Positions 48,532 to 56,010 of a stretch of DNA of 63,581 nucleotides are shown here, piece after piece; within the stretch, counting starts at the first letter, position 1; each line of letters opens with the position of its first letter. A program made the position numbers and the translations under genes. Source of the DNA: Lachnospiraceae bacterium (lineage in GTDB: Bacteria > Bacillota > Clostridia > Lachnospirales > Lachnospiraceae); NCBI GenBank assembly GCA_017437065.1, contig JAFSBX010000025.1, positions 1 to 63,581 of the forward strand, read 5' to 3'. Below the pieces are notes generated by a model that was not told the origin of the DNA, made no database searches, and saw only the letters and a program-made list of their open reading frames with translations.

Positions 48532-49248
48532 CTAATTATTTTTCAATTGTTCTATCATTGCATTAATATGCTCTAATGCTGTTTCCGGATTTTTCTCTAA
48601 AGTATCCTTTAATTGTTCCAGAATATCTATTTTTGATTTTTGACTATTACTTTGTACCATATCCTTACTTTTTTCAAAATCAAACGTCACTATCATATTG
48701 GTCATTGTCTGTGCTTCTTCTATATAGTAGTCTAAATGCTCCAAAAGCTCGTTATGCCATACAATCTGTTGTTCAATCGAAGCAATTGACATCTGAAAAC
48801 TAAGTCTGGTAAGTCCATATTTATCACTCTGGGATTTCAACTTTTCCCATTTTTCCCAATATGCTTTTGTTTTCTGCAATTCTTTAATATGAGAGGCAAT
48901 AATACTTTCTACTTCCTGTTTTGGAAGGGACGATAAAATAGGCGAAACAATAAATTTGGCTGAACCAATATTAAATAATGGTGTTGCCAGTTCCTGTCTC
49001 ATCTCTGTTAACAACGTTTCTCTTCCCTGCTGTGTAATTTCGTATATTTTTCGCACTCGTGAACCTGTACGTTCCTCCCGTAACACAGATATATTTTTTT
49101 CTTTCTCCAACTTTGTCAACGCATAATATATGGAACCGGATTGGATTTTCGTCCACTGGTCCATCCCTGACAGGCTTATAAATTGTTGTATTTCATAGCC
49201 ATGTGTTGGTTTAATATTCAGGTAATATAAAATAATTCCTCTAATCAT
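48532..49248 (-). CDS. PadR family transcriptional regulator
   Basis: 238 residues. An N-terminal PadR winged HTH (MIRGIILYYLNIKPTHGYEI, SGSIYYALTKLEKEKNI, RKIYEITQQGRETLLTEM) is followed by a long helical C-terminal domain of the Vir_act_alpha_C kind (about 95-220). The next genes on the strand are the ABC exporter, 112 bases downstream. Matching operators in both promoter regions suggest repression of itself and of the exporter, relieved by the transported compound. Confidence 0.92.
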   Translation of the reverse strand: MIRGIILYYLNIKPTHGYEIQQFISLSGMDQWTKIQSGSIYYALTKLEKEKNISVLREERTGSRVRKIYEITQQGRETLLTEMRQELATPLFNIGSAKFIVSPILSSLPKQEVESIIASHIKELQKTKAYWEKWEKLKSQSDKYGLTRLSFQMSIASIEQQIVWHNELLEHLDYYIEEAQTMTNMIVTFDFEKSKDMVQSNSQKSKIDILEQLKDTLEKNPETALEHINAMIEQLKNN

Positions 49249-49340
49249 ATCATTCTCTTTTCAAAATTTTTAGCATTAAATATCGCTTGCTATACTGATG
49301 CAAAAATATTACTTTTACTATTTATCATTACATGCAAATC

Positions 49341-49377
49341 ATCCAATGTTGGTTATATTTTATATCCAACATTGGGT
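49341..49377. promoter_or_regulatory. Two PadR-type operators in the padR promoter
   Basis: ATCCAATGTTGGTT (49341-49354) and ATCCAACATTGGGT (49364-49377), centres 23 bases apart. On the minus strand TTGACA-17-TAAAAT surrounds the second site exactly within its spacer, so bound regulator would block RNA polymerase. Confidence 0.75.
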
Positions 49378-49424
49378 GATGTCAATACCTATTTATTCTT
49401 TAATAATATATCAGCGCAATTCTA

Positions 49425-50204
49425 CTATTTATCCGTTTTCCTTAAATACCAATTATAGCCTGCAAAAACAAGTTTTTCTTTCTGGTTCTCTTTAAAAAAT
49501 GGAGTAAGTGTTGTTTCAAACCAGTTTCTTACCTCATCAAGACTGCGTCCTTTTTCTTCCACCTGAGCGGTCACATTAGATTGAAGCAACATAAAACGGA
49601 TAAATTGTTCTTTATCCATGGGATAACTTGTCTTATAATTTTCCTGTAAAAATATTTTGAAATGCGGTCTTACATCTTCGTCCGTCCAGATATTTTCTTT
49701 TCTTGGTGGCTTTGGAAAAGACGTCAGATATTGTTTCTGATACCATTCAGTAAACCCGTCTTTTCCCTCCATCTCATCCGTTATCCAAAAATCATAAATA
49801 AGAAGAATACCATTTCTTTTCATAATGCTACCCATTAATGGCAAAAACTTGCTTTCGTCTAACCAGTTAATGACACCGGCGGCTGTTACGATATCAAATG
49901 TATCCGGTGCAGCTTCTATTTCTTCGGCTTTGCTTTGTCTGAAATTATAACCTTCTTCTGTATAAAGGGCTGCCGCTGCCTGTACCATTTCAGCTGAAAT
50001 GTCAGTTCCTGTTACCTTATCACAAATCATCCGCAGAGCTTTTGTGGATAAACCGGCACCGCATCCTACATCCAGTCCGTTTTCAAAATTTTCAGTAATG
50101 TGAAGTTTTTCTTTTAATAACTCCATTACATGACCGTGTAAAAAAGGACGGTCTTTTGCATAACCTTCAGCAATACGTTTATAATTAAAAGATTGGTTGT
50201 TCAT
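49425..50204 (-). CDS. Class I SAM-dependent methyltransferase
   Basis: 259 residues. Motif I is LDVGCGAGLSTKAL near residue 42, followed by VTGTDISAEMVQAA and FDIVTAAGVINWLDE. The N-terminus NYKRIAEGYAKDRPFLHGHV is typical of small-molecule (Methyltransf_11) enzymes. Substrate unknown. GGAG lies nine bases before the ATG. The start codon and its ribosome site lie inside a decayed ATPase fragment of another frame, so the gene was probably joined to this site by rearrangement. Confidence 0.88.
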   Translation of the reverse strand: MNNQSFNYKRIAEGYAKDRPFLHGHVMELLKEKLHITENFENGLDVGCGAGLSTKALRMICDKVTGTDISAEMVQAAAALYTEEGYNFRQSKAEEIEAAPDTFDIVTAAGVINWLDESKFLPLMGSIMKRNGILLIYDFWITDEMEGKDGFTEWYQKQYLTSFPKPPRKENIWTDEDVRPHFKIFLQENYKTSYPMDKEQFIRFMLLQSNVTAQVEEKGRSLDEVRNWFETTLTPFFKENQKEKLVFAGYNWYLRKTDK

Positions 50205-50350
50205 AAATTGTTACTCCATTTTTCTGCTTTATTTTAATCTGCATTACCTCAGAAGTCATATCATAGGCTAATTGAATATAATACCTTTGACTACCCTGAT
50301 TTACTACAAAGCCAACCTCCAGCTGCTTACGAGTCGTTTTTCCTTCACTA
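50185..50350 (-). pseudogene. C-terminal fragment of a DUF4143 AAA ATPase
   Basis: Between the flavodoxin stop and the methyltransferase the minus strand encodes, in one frame, SEGKTTRKQLEVGFVVNQGS, then QRYYIQLAYDMTSEV and so on to a stop at 50185. This matches the conserved C-terminal part of DUF4143 ATPases (RKQLEVDFVV, then YYIQ). There is no start codon, an in-frame stop lies just upstream, and the Asp of LEVDF is Gly here. It is a remnant, not an active gene. Confidence 0.75.
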
Positions 50351-50354
50351 TTCT

Positions 50355-50879
50355 TTAATTATTATTTAAACATTCTAAAATTGGCTCGATATATTTTTTA
50401 TCCGAAATGTCATACGATGAAGCAATCATTTTTATCATAATTTCTTCCTCTTCTGTCTTATCCTTTTTTGCTTTTAAGGTTTTAAGAAACATCTTCATCA
50501 TAAGCTTGGAAGGTGCTGACATTTTCTCGTAATTAAAGCCTCCCGGACAATAAAATACATTTACTTTTTCCCATTCTTCCTCGTTAAAATTTTTCCTAAG
50601 AGCCGACTCTATCTCCGGATTTTCTAAAGGACTTCCTCCGACACAAAATGCAATTAATTTTTTATCATTCCATTTATGTATATTTCCTTTAAACCAGCTA
50701 AGCTTACTTATCCCTCCTGCACATGCCCAGCCTCCAAAAACGATAGCATCATAATTATCCATACGTTTCTTCTTAGCCTCGCTCAATTCAAAACAATCCG
50801 CACCGCTTTCTTCTGCTATCCACTCTGCATAACGCTTGGTAAAACCTGTCTGAGAATTATAAATTACAACTACTTTCAT
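50355..50879 (-). CDS. Flavodoxin domain protein
   Basis: 174 residues. The N-terminal FMN phosphate loop is VVIYNSQTGFTKRYAEWIAE, followed by YDAIVFGGWACAGGISKL at the second FMN loop. The C-terminal 60 residues are helical and lysine-rich. It may be a flavodoxin-like oxidoreductase of the protoporphyrinogen oxidase HemG type, but the exact role is open. Its start overlaps the marR stop by four bases (ATGA), so the two are translationally coupled. Confidence 0.88.
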   Translation of the reverse strand: MKVVVIYNSQTGFTKRYAEWIAEESGADCFELSEAKKKRMDNYDAIVFGGWACAGGISKLSWFKGNIHKWNDKKLIAFCVGGSPLENPEIESALRKNFNEEEWEKVNVFYCPGGFNYEKMSAPSKLMMKMFLKTLKAKKDKTEEEEIMIKMIASSYDISDKKYIEPILECLNNN

Positions 50880-51346
50880 TCCTTTAAATTTCCTCCCATT
50901 CTTTTTAAATTTTCTTCAATTTTAGAAATAATACTGTATGCACTGTCTATTTCTTCCTCTGAAATCCCTTCATACAGGTATTTCAGAAACTTCGTTTCCT
51001 TTTCCTGATACTTATTTGCCATGCGTAGTGCATTCTCTGTCAAATATACACGTCTTTTCCTTTTATCTTCCTTATCAACTTCTAAACGAATCAGCTTTTT
51101 CTTTTCTAAACTGTTCAAAATTTCTTTCACATTCTGTCTGGAACATCCCATTGTCTTAGCAAGTTCATTTGCAGTAGGTGCCTCTTCCTGATAAAGGTTC
51201 ATACATGCCAACAGAAAAAATTGTTTGCAGGTAATTTCCTCATAAAAAGAGTCTCCTACTGTCTGCAGTCTGTTGTGAAATGCAAAAAACAATCCAAACA
51301 AAGCGTATTTGTGATCCATCAACTGTAATACATCAGAAGCATTCAT
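50876..51346 (-). CDS. MarR family transcriptional regulator
   Basis: 156 residues with the MarR winged HTH: PTANELAKTMGCSRQNVKEI, then LEKKKLIRLEVDKEDKRKRR with the wing DKEDKR, flanked by dimerisation helices. AGGAGG precedes the ATG. A 20-bp palindrome overlaps the region between the promoter and ribosome site. It controls itself and the coupled flavodoxin-domain gene; the signal could be redox or a phenolic compound. Confidence 0.92.
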   Translation of the reverse strand: MNASDVLQLMDHKYALFGLFFAFHNRLQTVGDSFYEEITCKQFFLLACMNLYQEEAPTANELAKTMGCSRQNVKEILNSLEKKKLIRLEVDKEDKRKRRVYLTENALRMANKYQEKETKFLKYLYEGISEEEIDSAYSIISKIEENLKRMGGNLKE

Positions 51347-51358
51347 TATTCCCCTCCT

Positions 51359-51411
51359 TTATGCAATATATTGCATAATTTGATATTACAGCTTTTCTTT
51401 CTGAAAGTCAA
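51359..51411 (-). promoter_or_regulatory. marR promoter with 20-bp palindromic operator
   Basis: On the minus strand TTGACT (51406-51411), 17 bases and TAATAT (51383-51388). Just downstream is the perfect palindrome TTATGCAATATATTGCATAA (51359-51378), ending next to AGGAGG. Confidence 0.8.
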
Positions 51412-51461
51412 CCTATATTATTTCCATAAGGATACATACATTTATTTGCCGTAAGACAAAC

Positions 51462-51486
51462 TTAAAGCCGGGAATTTCTCCCCGGC
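51462..51486 (-). terminator. Terminator of the lipoprotein gene
   Basis: GCCGGG and CCCGGC around an eight-base loop followed by TTTAAGTTTG on the minus strand, 70 bases past the stop. Confidence 0.6.
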
Positions 51487-51556
51487 CACAAATTAAAATA
51501 ATTCCGTATCCTTTTCTCATTCATCTTTATAAAATGATTATATCTCAACGTTCATT

Positions 51557-52576
51557 CTACTGCATAATAAAAGTTCCAAAATGCTCCGACCACTTATCCG
51601 CGCCGGAAAATTTCATATCTCCAACCTCATAATTGGTTATTTCAAAATTATAACAAACAGATTCATCCAGATAAATCGTAAAGCCACCTATTGGATTTTT
51701 CTTAATACTTCCGTGTTCTGCTTCTCCACCAAAAAGCTTCCATTCAACATAACCTAATTCCTGCGTATATGGTTCTATTGCCGACTCTAAGTGAATAATA
51801 ACTTCGTCTCCGGCATCATTTACATATTTTCCATCCAACTTACGCAGCTCTGTATAATCTTCATATATATAACCGGAAAATGCCGTTTCCTCGTTCACAT
51901 TATATATACCAAAACAATTCAAATAATCCGGTCCCATATCAGTCCCCTGCATCCATGAAAGAAATCCTTCCGGAAGTTCTGCACGCGGTGTTCCATATAA
52001 ATAAAACCTGATTTCACCTGCATTGTCCAACCCATAAGGACCACTTACAATATATCTGAATCCATCTTCGATATACTCTTCTCCTTCTCTTTCAATATTC
52101 ATATACTCAATTGTTGCAGAATATGTATACTCACTAATCTGGCGAGGTTCAGTAAATTTCCCTACAAAATTACAAACATATCGTGTCCCATTAGGATACC
52201 CCTCACCAATGGATCCCATGTCCGAATCATGATGCTGCCCATAAAAGGTTCCATCATCCTCCAGAAACAACTCTGTTCCCCAGCCGCCTGCTCCACTGGA
52301 AAAATAAAATTCATCCGGTAACATGGCAAACAACTCTGTTTCAGCCTCAACTACTTTTGTCTCTTCTTCCACAACATCCATTTCCTCCGAAATGTTTATT
52401 TCTTCTGAAATAGCTGTTTCTTCTGCATTTTCTGTGTCATTTTCACTATCAATAATATTTTTATACATACCATTTGTTTCATTATTCATGTTCTTATTAT
52501 CAATCGTTGTATTTTTTGCTCCACAACCACTAATTAATAATATACTAAACAAAAACAATACTATTATTTTTTTCAT
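51557..52576 (-). CDS. Unrecognised lipoprotein
   Basis: 339 residues. The signal peptide MKKIIVLFLFSILLISGCGA has a lipobox LISGC, and a Glu/Asn/Thr-rich linker (about 25-75) follows. The globular domain is rich in Gly, Tyr and acidic residues (DEFYFSSGAGGWGTELFLED, DDGTFYGQHHDSDMGSIGEG) and suggests an all-beta fold. No known family is recognised. The ATG at 52576 is preferred; a TTG three codons upstream lies closer to AGGAG. It follows the macro-domain gene by 62 bases on the same strand. Confidence 0.78.
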   Translation of the reverse strand: MKKIIVLFLFSILLISGCGAKNTTIDNKNMNNETNGMYKNIIDSENDTENAEETAISEEINISEEMDVVEEETKVVEAETELFAMLPDEFYFSSGAGGWGTELFLEDDGTFYGQHHDSDMGSIGEGYPNGTRYVCNFVGKFTEPRQISEYTYSATIEYMNIEREGEEYIEDGFRYIVSGPYGLDNAGEIRFYLYGTPRAELPEGFLSWMQGTDMGPDYLNCFGIYNVNEETAFSGYIYEDYTELRKLDGKYVNDAGDEVIIHLESAIEPYTQELGYVEWKLFGGEAEHGSIKKNPIGGFTIYLDESVCYNFEITNYEVGDMKFSGADKWSEHFGTFIMQ

Positions 52577-52638
52577 ATGTTTCAATTCTCCTAATTATCT
52601 GGTCTTTTCATAAATTTAACAACTCCATCACTGTATGT

Positions 52639-53178
52639 CTAATTCTCACTCAGAATATTCCCATACAACTTGTCTACTTCTCTTTCATAAACCGTCTCCG
52701 TATTTTCATCAAACAATACCCATTCTACCAAATCAAATTTATTCTCATGATCACTCAAGAATCCGGCAACTGTACTTACTGCAATCTTTGCAGCCAGTTC
52801 TACCGGAAAATGATAAATTCCCGTCGATATGGAAGGAAATGCTATGGTTCTTATACCGTTATCCATTGCAACCTGCATAGAATTATAGTAACAATCGGTA
52901 AGCAATTTTTCTTCGTTTTTTTTACCTCCATTCCATACCGGTCCCACAGTATGAATCACATAATCACAAGGCAGATTGTAAGCCTTAGTAATCTTTGCCT
53001 GCCCTGTCTTACATCCTCCAAGCAAACGACATTCAAATAATAGTTCCGGTCCGGCAGTTCTATGAATCGCTCCATCCACGCCACCACCGCCAAGTAATGA
53101 ACTATTAGCAGCGTTAACTATCGCCTGAACTCCTAACGGTTTTGTAATATCTCCTCTAACTGTTTTTATCAAATGCAT
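52639..53178 (-). CDS. Macro domain protein (ADP-ribose hydrolase type)
   Basis: 179 residues, a single macro domain of the YmdB/MacroD class. The ligand loops are visible: [40 protein letters not shown] and [34 protein letters not shown] is also characteristic. It should bind ADP-ribose and remove it from O-acetyl-ADP-ribose or from ADP-ribosylated proteins. The ribosome site is weak (GACGAG). A decayed copy of the fic control region lies about 105-220 bases upstream. Confidence 0.93.
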   Translation of the reverse strand: MHLIKTVRGDITKPLGVQAIVNAANSSLLGGGGVDGAIHRTAGPELLFECRLLGGCKTGQAKITKAYNLPCDYVIHTVGPVWNGGKKNEEKLLTDCYYNSMQVAMDNGIRTIAFPSISTGIYHFPVELAAKIAVSTVAGFLSDHENKFDLVEWVLFDENTETVYEREVDKLYGNILSEN

Positions 53179-53213
53179 CTCGTCTTTACCATCCTAACTT
53201 ATATCTAATACAT

Positions 53214-53285
53214 GACTTAACAGTTTCTTGGTTCAACACCAAATTGGTCTGTTAAACTGTCTACATATATTCCTGACAAATTCGT
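53214..53285 (-). pseudogene. Remnant of a fic gene start
   Basis: Downstream of the decayed operator copy the minus strand reads NLSGIYVDSLTDQFG in one frame. The intact Fic protein begins MNRAGLYVDNLT, and the DNA agrees at most positions over about 38 bases. The start codon is ACG (53283-53285) instead of ATG. The frame ends at a stop within about 70 bases. Confidence 0.6.
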
Positions 53286-53299
53286 ATACTTTTCACCTT

Positions 53300-53396
53300 A
53301 TTTTAAAATAATTACACTCATTACACCTCTTCTATTTCAAAATATCACTGGGTTGTTGAAATACACATCTTCTAATACTACGTCTTATTTCAAAAG
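53300..53396 (-). promoter_or_regulatory. Decayed copy A of the fic operator
   Basis: Four degenerate ten-base sites at 53300-53309, 53334-53343, 53353-53362 and 53387-53396, alternating in orientation. Centre spacings are 34, 19 and 34 bases, the same as at fic (34, 19, 33). The -10 box of the fic copy (TATAAT) reads TGTAAT here. Confidence 0.65.
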
Positions 53397-53481
53397 AGAT
53401 TAAGAGATCCTTTACATTACCGACAAATACAATATCAAAATCCCGACTCATGTAATCGGTATTGTCATGTAAGATTATCAT
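53332..53481 (-). CDS. Possible small protein or gene fragment
   Basis: 49 codons beginning MIILHDNTDYMSRDFDIVFV with GAGGG nine bases upstream. It runs through the operator copy. One T fewer than in the intact fic copy moves the frame past what would otherwise be a TGA, so the original protein probably ended NVKDLLISF. It looks like the 3' end of an unknown gene. Weak evidence. Confidence 0.3.
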   Translation of the reverse strand: MIILHDNTDYMSRDFDIVFVGNVKDLLISFEIRRSIRRCVFQQPSDILK

Positions 53482-53498
53482 CCATCTAATCCCTCAAT

Positions 53499-53663
53499 TC
53501 ACAGAGCCACCATTATTCCGTCTTCATCATATATTTTTTCGGTTTCATCTATATATTCCTTTTCAAGCAGCGTCCAACCGCTTAATAACAAATCTGCTTC
53601 ATGACGTATTACCTGTAATTCATCATAAGTACATTTTTCAAATGTAAACATCACTACCACCAT
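53499..53663 (-). CDS. Small hypothetical protein after the ATPase gene
   Basis: 54 codons: MVVVMFTFEKCTYDELQVIR, then a helical acidic stretch ending IYDEDGIMVAL. It begins 47 bases past the ATPase stop. The same frame is open further back into the ATPase gene, but that part is only the shadow of the ATPase frame. There is no strong ribosome site and no recognised family. It may be a remnant or a small partner of the ATPase. Confidence 0.35.
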   Translation of the reverse strand: MVVVMFTFEKCTYDELQVIRHEADLLLSGWTLLEKEYIDETEKIYDEDGIMVAL

Positions 53664-53709
53664 TTCTTCTATTTCCCATTTTTGTCTATTATATAATTTC
53701 GGGAAATAA

Positions 53710-54903
53710 TCATTCTTCTGCAAGCCAGTCTGCAATATCAATAATCCGAATTCCCTCATACTGATATTCTTCGCTTCTGGTTCGTGCAATTACCATCTTC
53801 GGGTATGCATCCTTAATCTGAAGTAGCGGTTCTACTTCACGTTTAAAAGTTTTTTCATCACTGATGTTATCGGATACCTGAATATATATCTTCTCACTCC
53901 GTTTCAAAGAAACAAAATCAATTTCCTTCTTATAAAGGACTCCAACATATACTTCATAACCTCGCCTGAGAAGTTCAATAGCAACAATATTTTCAAGAAC
54001 ACGACCAACATCCAAATTCTTTATTCCCAATTTTGCATAGCGGAAAGTATGGTCACTCAAATACAACTTATCATTTGAGGCTAGATATCTCTTCCCCTGT
54101 ATGTCATATCTGCGGAACTTGTAGAATGCAAAAGCATTACACAGATATTCCAGATAACTACCTACAGTCTTATGATTAATCTTATCTTTGTTGTTAGTAA
54201 GTGCATCTGCGATATTTCTTGCAGATGTCAGATTCGAAATGTTGTCCATCAAAAAATCAACAATACGATCCATCAGAATTCGATTACGAATTTTATATTT
54301 CTGTCGTATATCACGCACTATCAATGTATCAAACACATCTGCAATATAATCATATTTTGCTTCCTGCTCCTTATAAAGGTAAGAACCTGCCATACCTCCT
54401 TCTTTCAGATATCTGTCAAAAGCAGTGTAATTATCATTCAAGCTATAGTATTGAAGAAATTCATTAAACGAAAAAGGATATACTTTCACTTCAAAGGTTC
54501 TTCCGGTAAACAAGGTTGCCAAGTCAGAACTTAATAGAAATGCATTAGACCCGGTTATATAAATATCGAATTTTTCCATTGCATGCAGACTATTTATCGT
54601 TAATTCAAAATTTGTACACATCTGTACTTCATCAATTAAGACAAAGTTCTCTTTTCCCTTAACATATGATTGTTCAATATAATCATGTAACAGATGATAA
54701 TCCTTGTATGCCTCATATTTTGTTAAGTTAAAATTGATATGAATGATATTTGCATCTACATATGTTTCTTGCACATATTCCTTAAAGGCTTCCAATAATT
54801 TAGATTTTCCACTACGCCTAACACCAGTTATTACTTTTATATCTGGCGTTCCTATAACATTTATTAACTTTTGCAAATATCCTGTTCTATCTATCAGTTT
54901 CAT
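53710..54903 (-). CDS. AAA ATPase with DUF4143 domain
   Basis: 397 residues. Walker A is GVRRSGKSKLLEAF near residue 25, Walker B NFVLIDEVQM near 92, and sensor-type YITGSNAFLLSSDL and FTGRTFEVKVYPFSFNEFL follow, typical of this family. A winged-helix middle part (about 215-260) precedes the C-terminal DUF4143 nuclease-like fold with EIDFV and IYIQVS. The family is common in anaerobes and archaea, and its role is unknown. GAGG lies nine bases before the ATG. It has its own promoter and lies between two decayed fic-type control regions. Confidence 0.92.
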   Translation of the reverse strand: MKLIDRTGYLQKLINVIGTPDIKVITGVRRSGKSKLLEAFKEYVQETYVDANIIHINFNLTKYEAYKDYHLLHDYIEQSYVKGKENFVLIDEVQMCTNFELTINSLHAMEKFDIYITGSNAFLLSSDLATLFTGRTFEVKVYPFSFNEFLQYYSLNDNYTAFDRYLKEGGMAGSYLYKEQEAKYDYIADVFDTLIVRDIRQKYKIRNRILMDRIVDFLMDNISNLTSARNIADALTNNKDKINHKTVGSYLEYLCNAFAFYKFRRYDIQGKRYLASNDKLYLSDHTFRYAKLGIKNLDVGRVLENIVAIELLRRGYEVYVGVLYKKEIDFVSLKRSEKIYIQVSDNISDEKTFKREVEPLLQIKDAYPKMVIARTRSEEYQYEGIRIIDIADWLAEE

Positions 54904-54924
54904 AATTTTATCACCTCATTTTCA

Positions 54925-54976
54925 ATTATAGATTATCTATTTCCCAAAATCAATAAAATTTAAAAACTGGGAAATA
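54925..54976 (-). promoter_or_regulatory. Promoter and inverted repeat of the DUF4143 ATPase gene
   Basis: TTGATT (54948-54953), 17 bases and TATAAT (54925-54930) on the minus strand. Arms TATTTCCCA (54938-54946) and TGGGAAATA (54968-54976) form an inverted repeat with centres 30 bases apart that overlaps the spacer and flanks the -35 box. This fits a repressor site. Confidence 0.65.
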
Positions 54977-55002
54977 TCCTTGCAAAAGTATAATTTTTCA
55001 TT

Positions 55003-55065
55003 ATTTCAAAAAGTCACTACGTTTTTGAAATAAACCTCTTCTATCATTATGTCTTATTTCAAAAA
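55003..55065 (-). promoter_or_regulatory. Partial copy B of the fic operator
   Basis: Three well-preserved ten-base sites: ATTTCAAAAA (55003-55012), TTTTTGAAAT (55022-55031) and ATTTCAAAAA (55056-55065). Centre spacings of 19 and 34 match three of the four sites at fic. The fourth site and the -10 box are lost. Confidence 0.7.
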
Positions 55066-55371
55066 ATTTTTTTACTAATGTTTATAATTGTTTTTCTTCT
55101 CAAATACTCCTTATAACTCATTACATACAATTCATCATAACCATTTCTAATAATAGGAAACGGCATATCAATGCTTTCACATATTCTAACAATCTCTGCC
55201 GGATTTTTTAGTTTTTGAATCGTGATTGCCTCTAATTCATAATTCTGATTTTTTATTCCAAAATATTCCTTCTCAATATCTATTTCTCCGTTCGGTTTTC
55301 TAATCCGAAAATATTCATTGAAAATATCCTTTGTCATAATAACTAACTTAAGTTCTCCATTTCTGTTTACC
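55059..55371 (-). pseudogene. Truncated copy of the Phd-like antitoxin gene
   Basis: Encodes VNRNGELKLVIMTKDIFNEY and continues to the C-terminus almost identically to residues about 30-131 of the intact antitoxin at 62477-62872. The first 29 residues are missing and replaced by unrelated sequence with in-frame stops. That junction sequence (55375-55446) itself encodes a short stretch, MTLEDAELFIQKQWYDIDNQ, possibly part of another broken gene. Confidence 0.85.
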
Positions 55372-55467
55372 AATCCATATTAGACTGATTATCTATATCA
55401 TACCATTGCTTCTGAATAAATAACTCGGCATCCTCCAATGTCATTTAGTTAAGGTTTCACGAAAGTA

Positions 55468-55506
55468 CACCCGTCCACTTAATCAAAAGTGAACGGGTGC
55501 TTTTTG
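55468..55506 (+). terminator. Strong hairpin with T-tract
   Basis: CACCCGTCCACTT and AAGTGAACGGGTG pair with one mismatch around a six-base loop, followed by CTTTTT on the plus strand. No plus-strand gene lies upstream, so it may be a relic or may serve the minus strand only as a hairpin. Confidence 0.55.
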
Positions 55507-55579
55507 GAAACAACAACTCGAAAAATGGTAATCTGTCACTCCAACAAACTGGAATTTTTCGAGCGCCTGGATAAACTAT

Positions 55580-55967
55580 TTATCTTACTATTATTTCATA
55601 GTTAATTCGCATTCCTACATATTCTGCAATGTTAGGTTCTTCACATTTATTTACAAACTTAAAGCCTGCACTTTCATAAGTATGTTGTGCCGGAAAAAGA
55701 ATTTCATTTGTAGTTACAATAATTTTTTCTGCACCTTGTGCGATGATACGTTTTACTGCTTCCTGCATTTGTCGTAAACCATATCCATTTCTTTTATACT
55801 TGTCAGAAATGCAATTATGCCCGATTTCTACTGATATAGGTAAATTGGTTGGATTCCACGATACAAACCACCAATTGTTGTTTCTTCTTCGGTTACCCAA
55901 CCTACAGCAAGGAATAATTGATACAACTCTTTACAAGGTAAATCTTTCTGTGTTCTATATTCATCAT
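55580..55967 (-). pseudogene. Broken GNAT acetyltransferase gene
   Basis: The main frame (55580-55900) encodes SWNPTNLPISVEIGHNCISD, then KYKRNGYGLRQMQEAV with the acetyl-CoA loop pattern, and ILFPAQHTYESAGFKF. The N-terminal part EYRTQKDLPCKELYQLFLAV lies upstream in another frame, directly behind a good GAGGAG-ATGATG start; loss of one G after ATGATG explains the first shift. A second shift near 55870-55900 joins the two parts. The gene cannot make a full acetyltransferase. Confidence 0.7.
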
Positions 55968-56010
55968 ATTGCTCCTCTCTACAAAATTCGAAGCCTAAAA
56001 CCTCTTAATT

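Noticed and set aside
53664-53789. N-terminal extension of the small protein after the ATPase gene
   Set aside because: Lies in an alternative frame within and just after the ATPase 3' end, so it is best read as a shadow.
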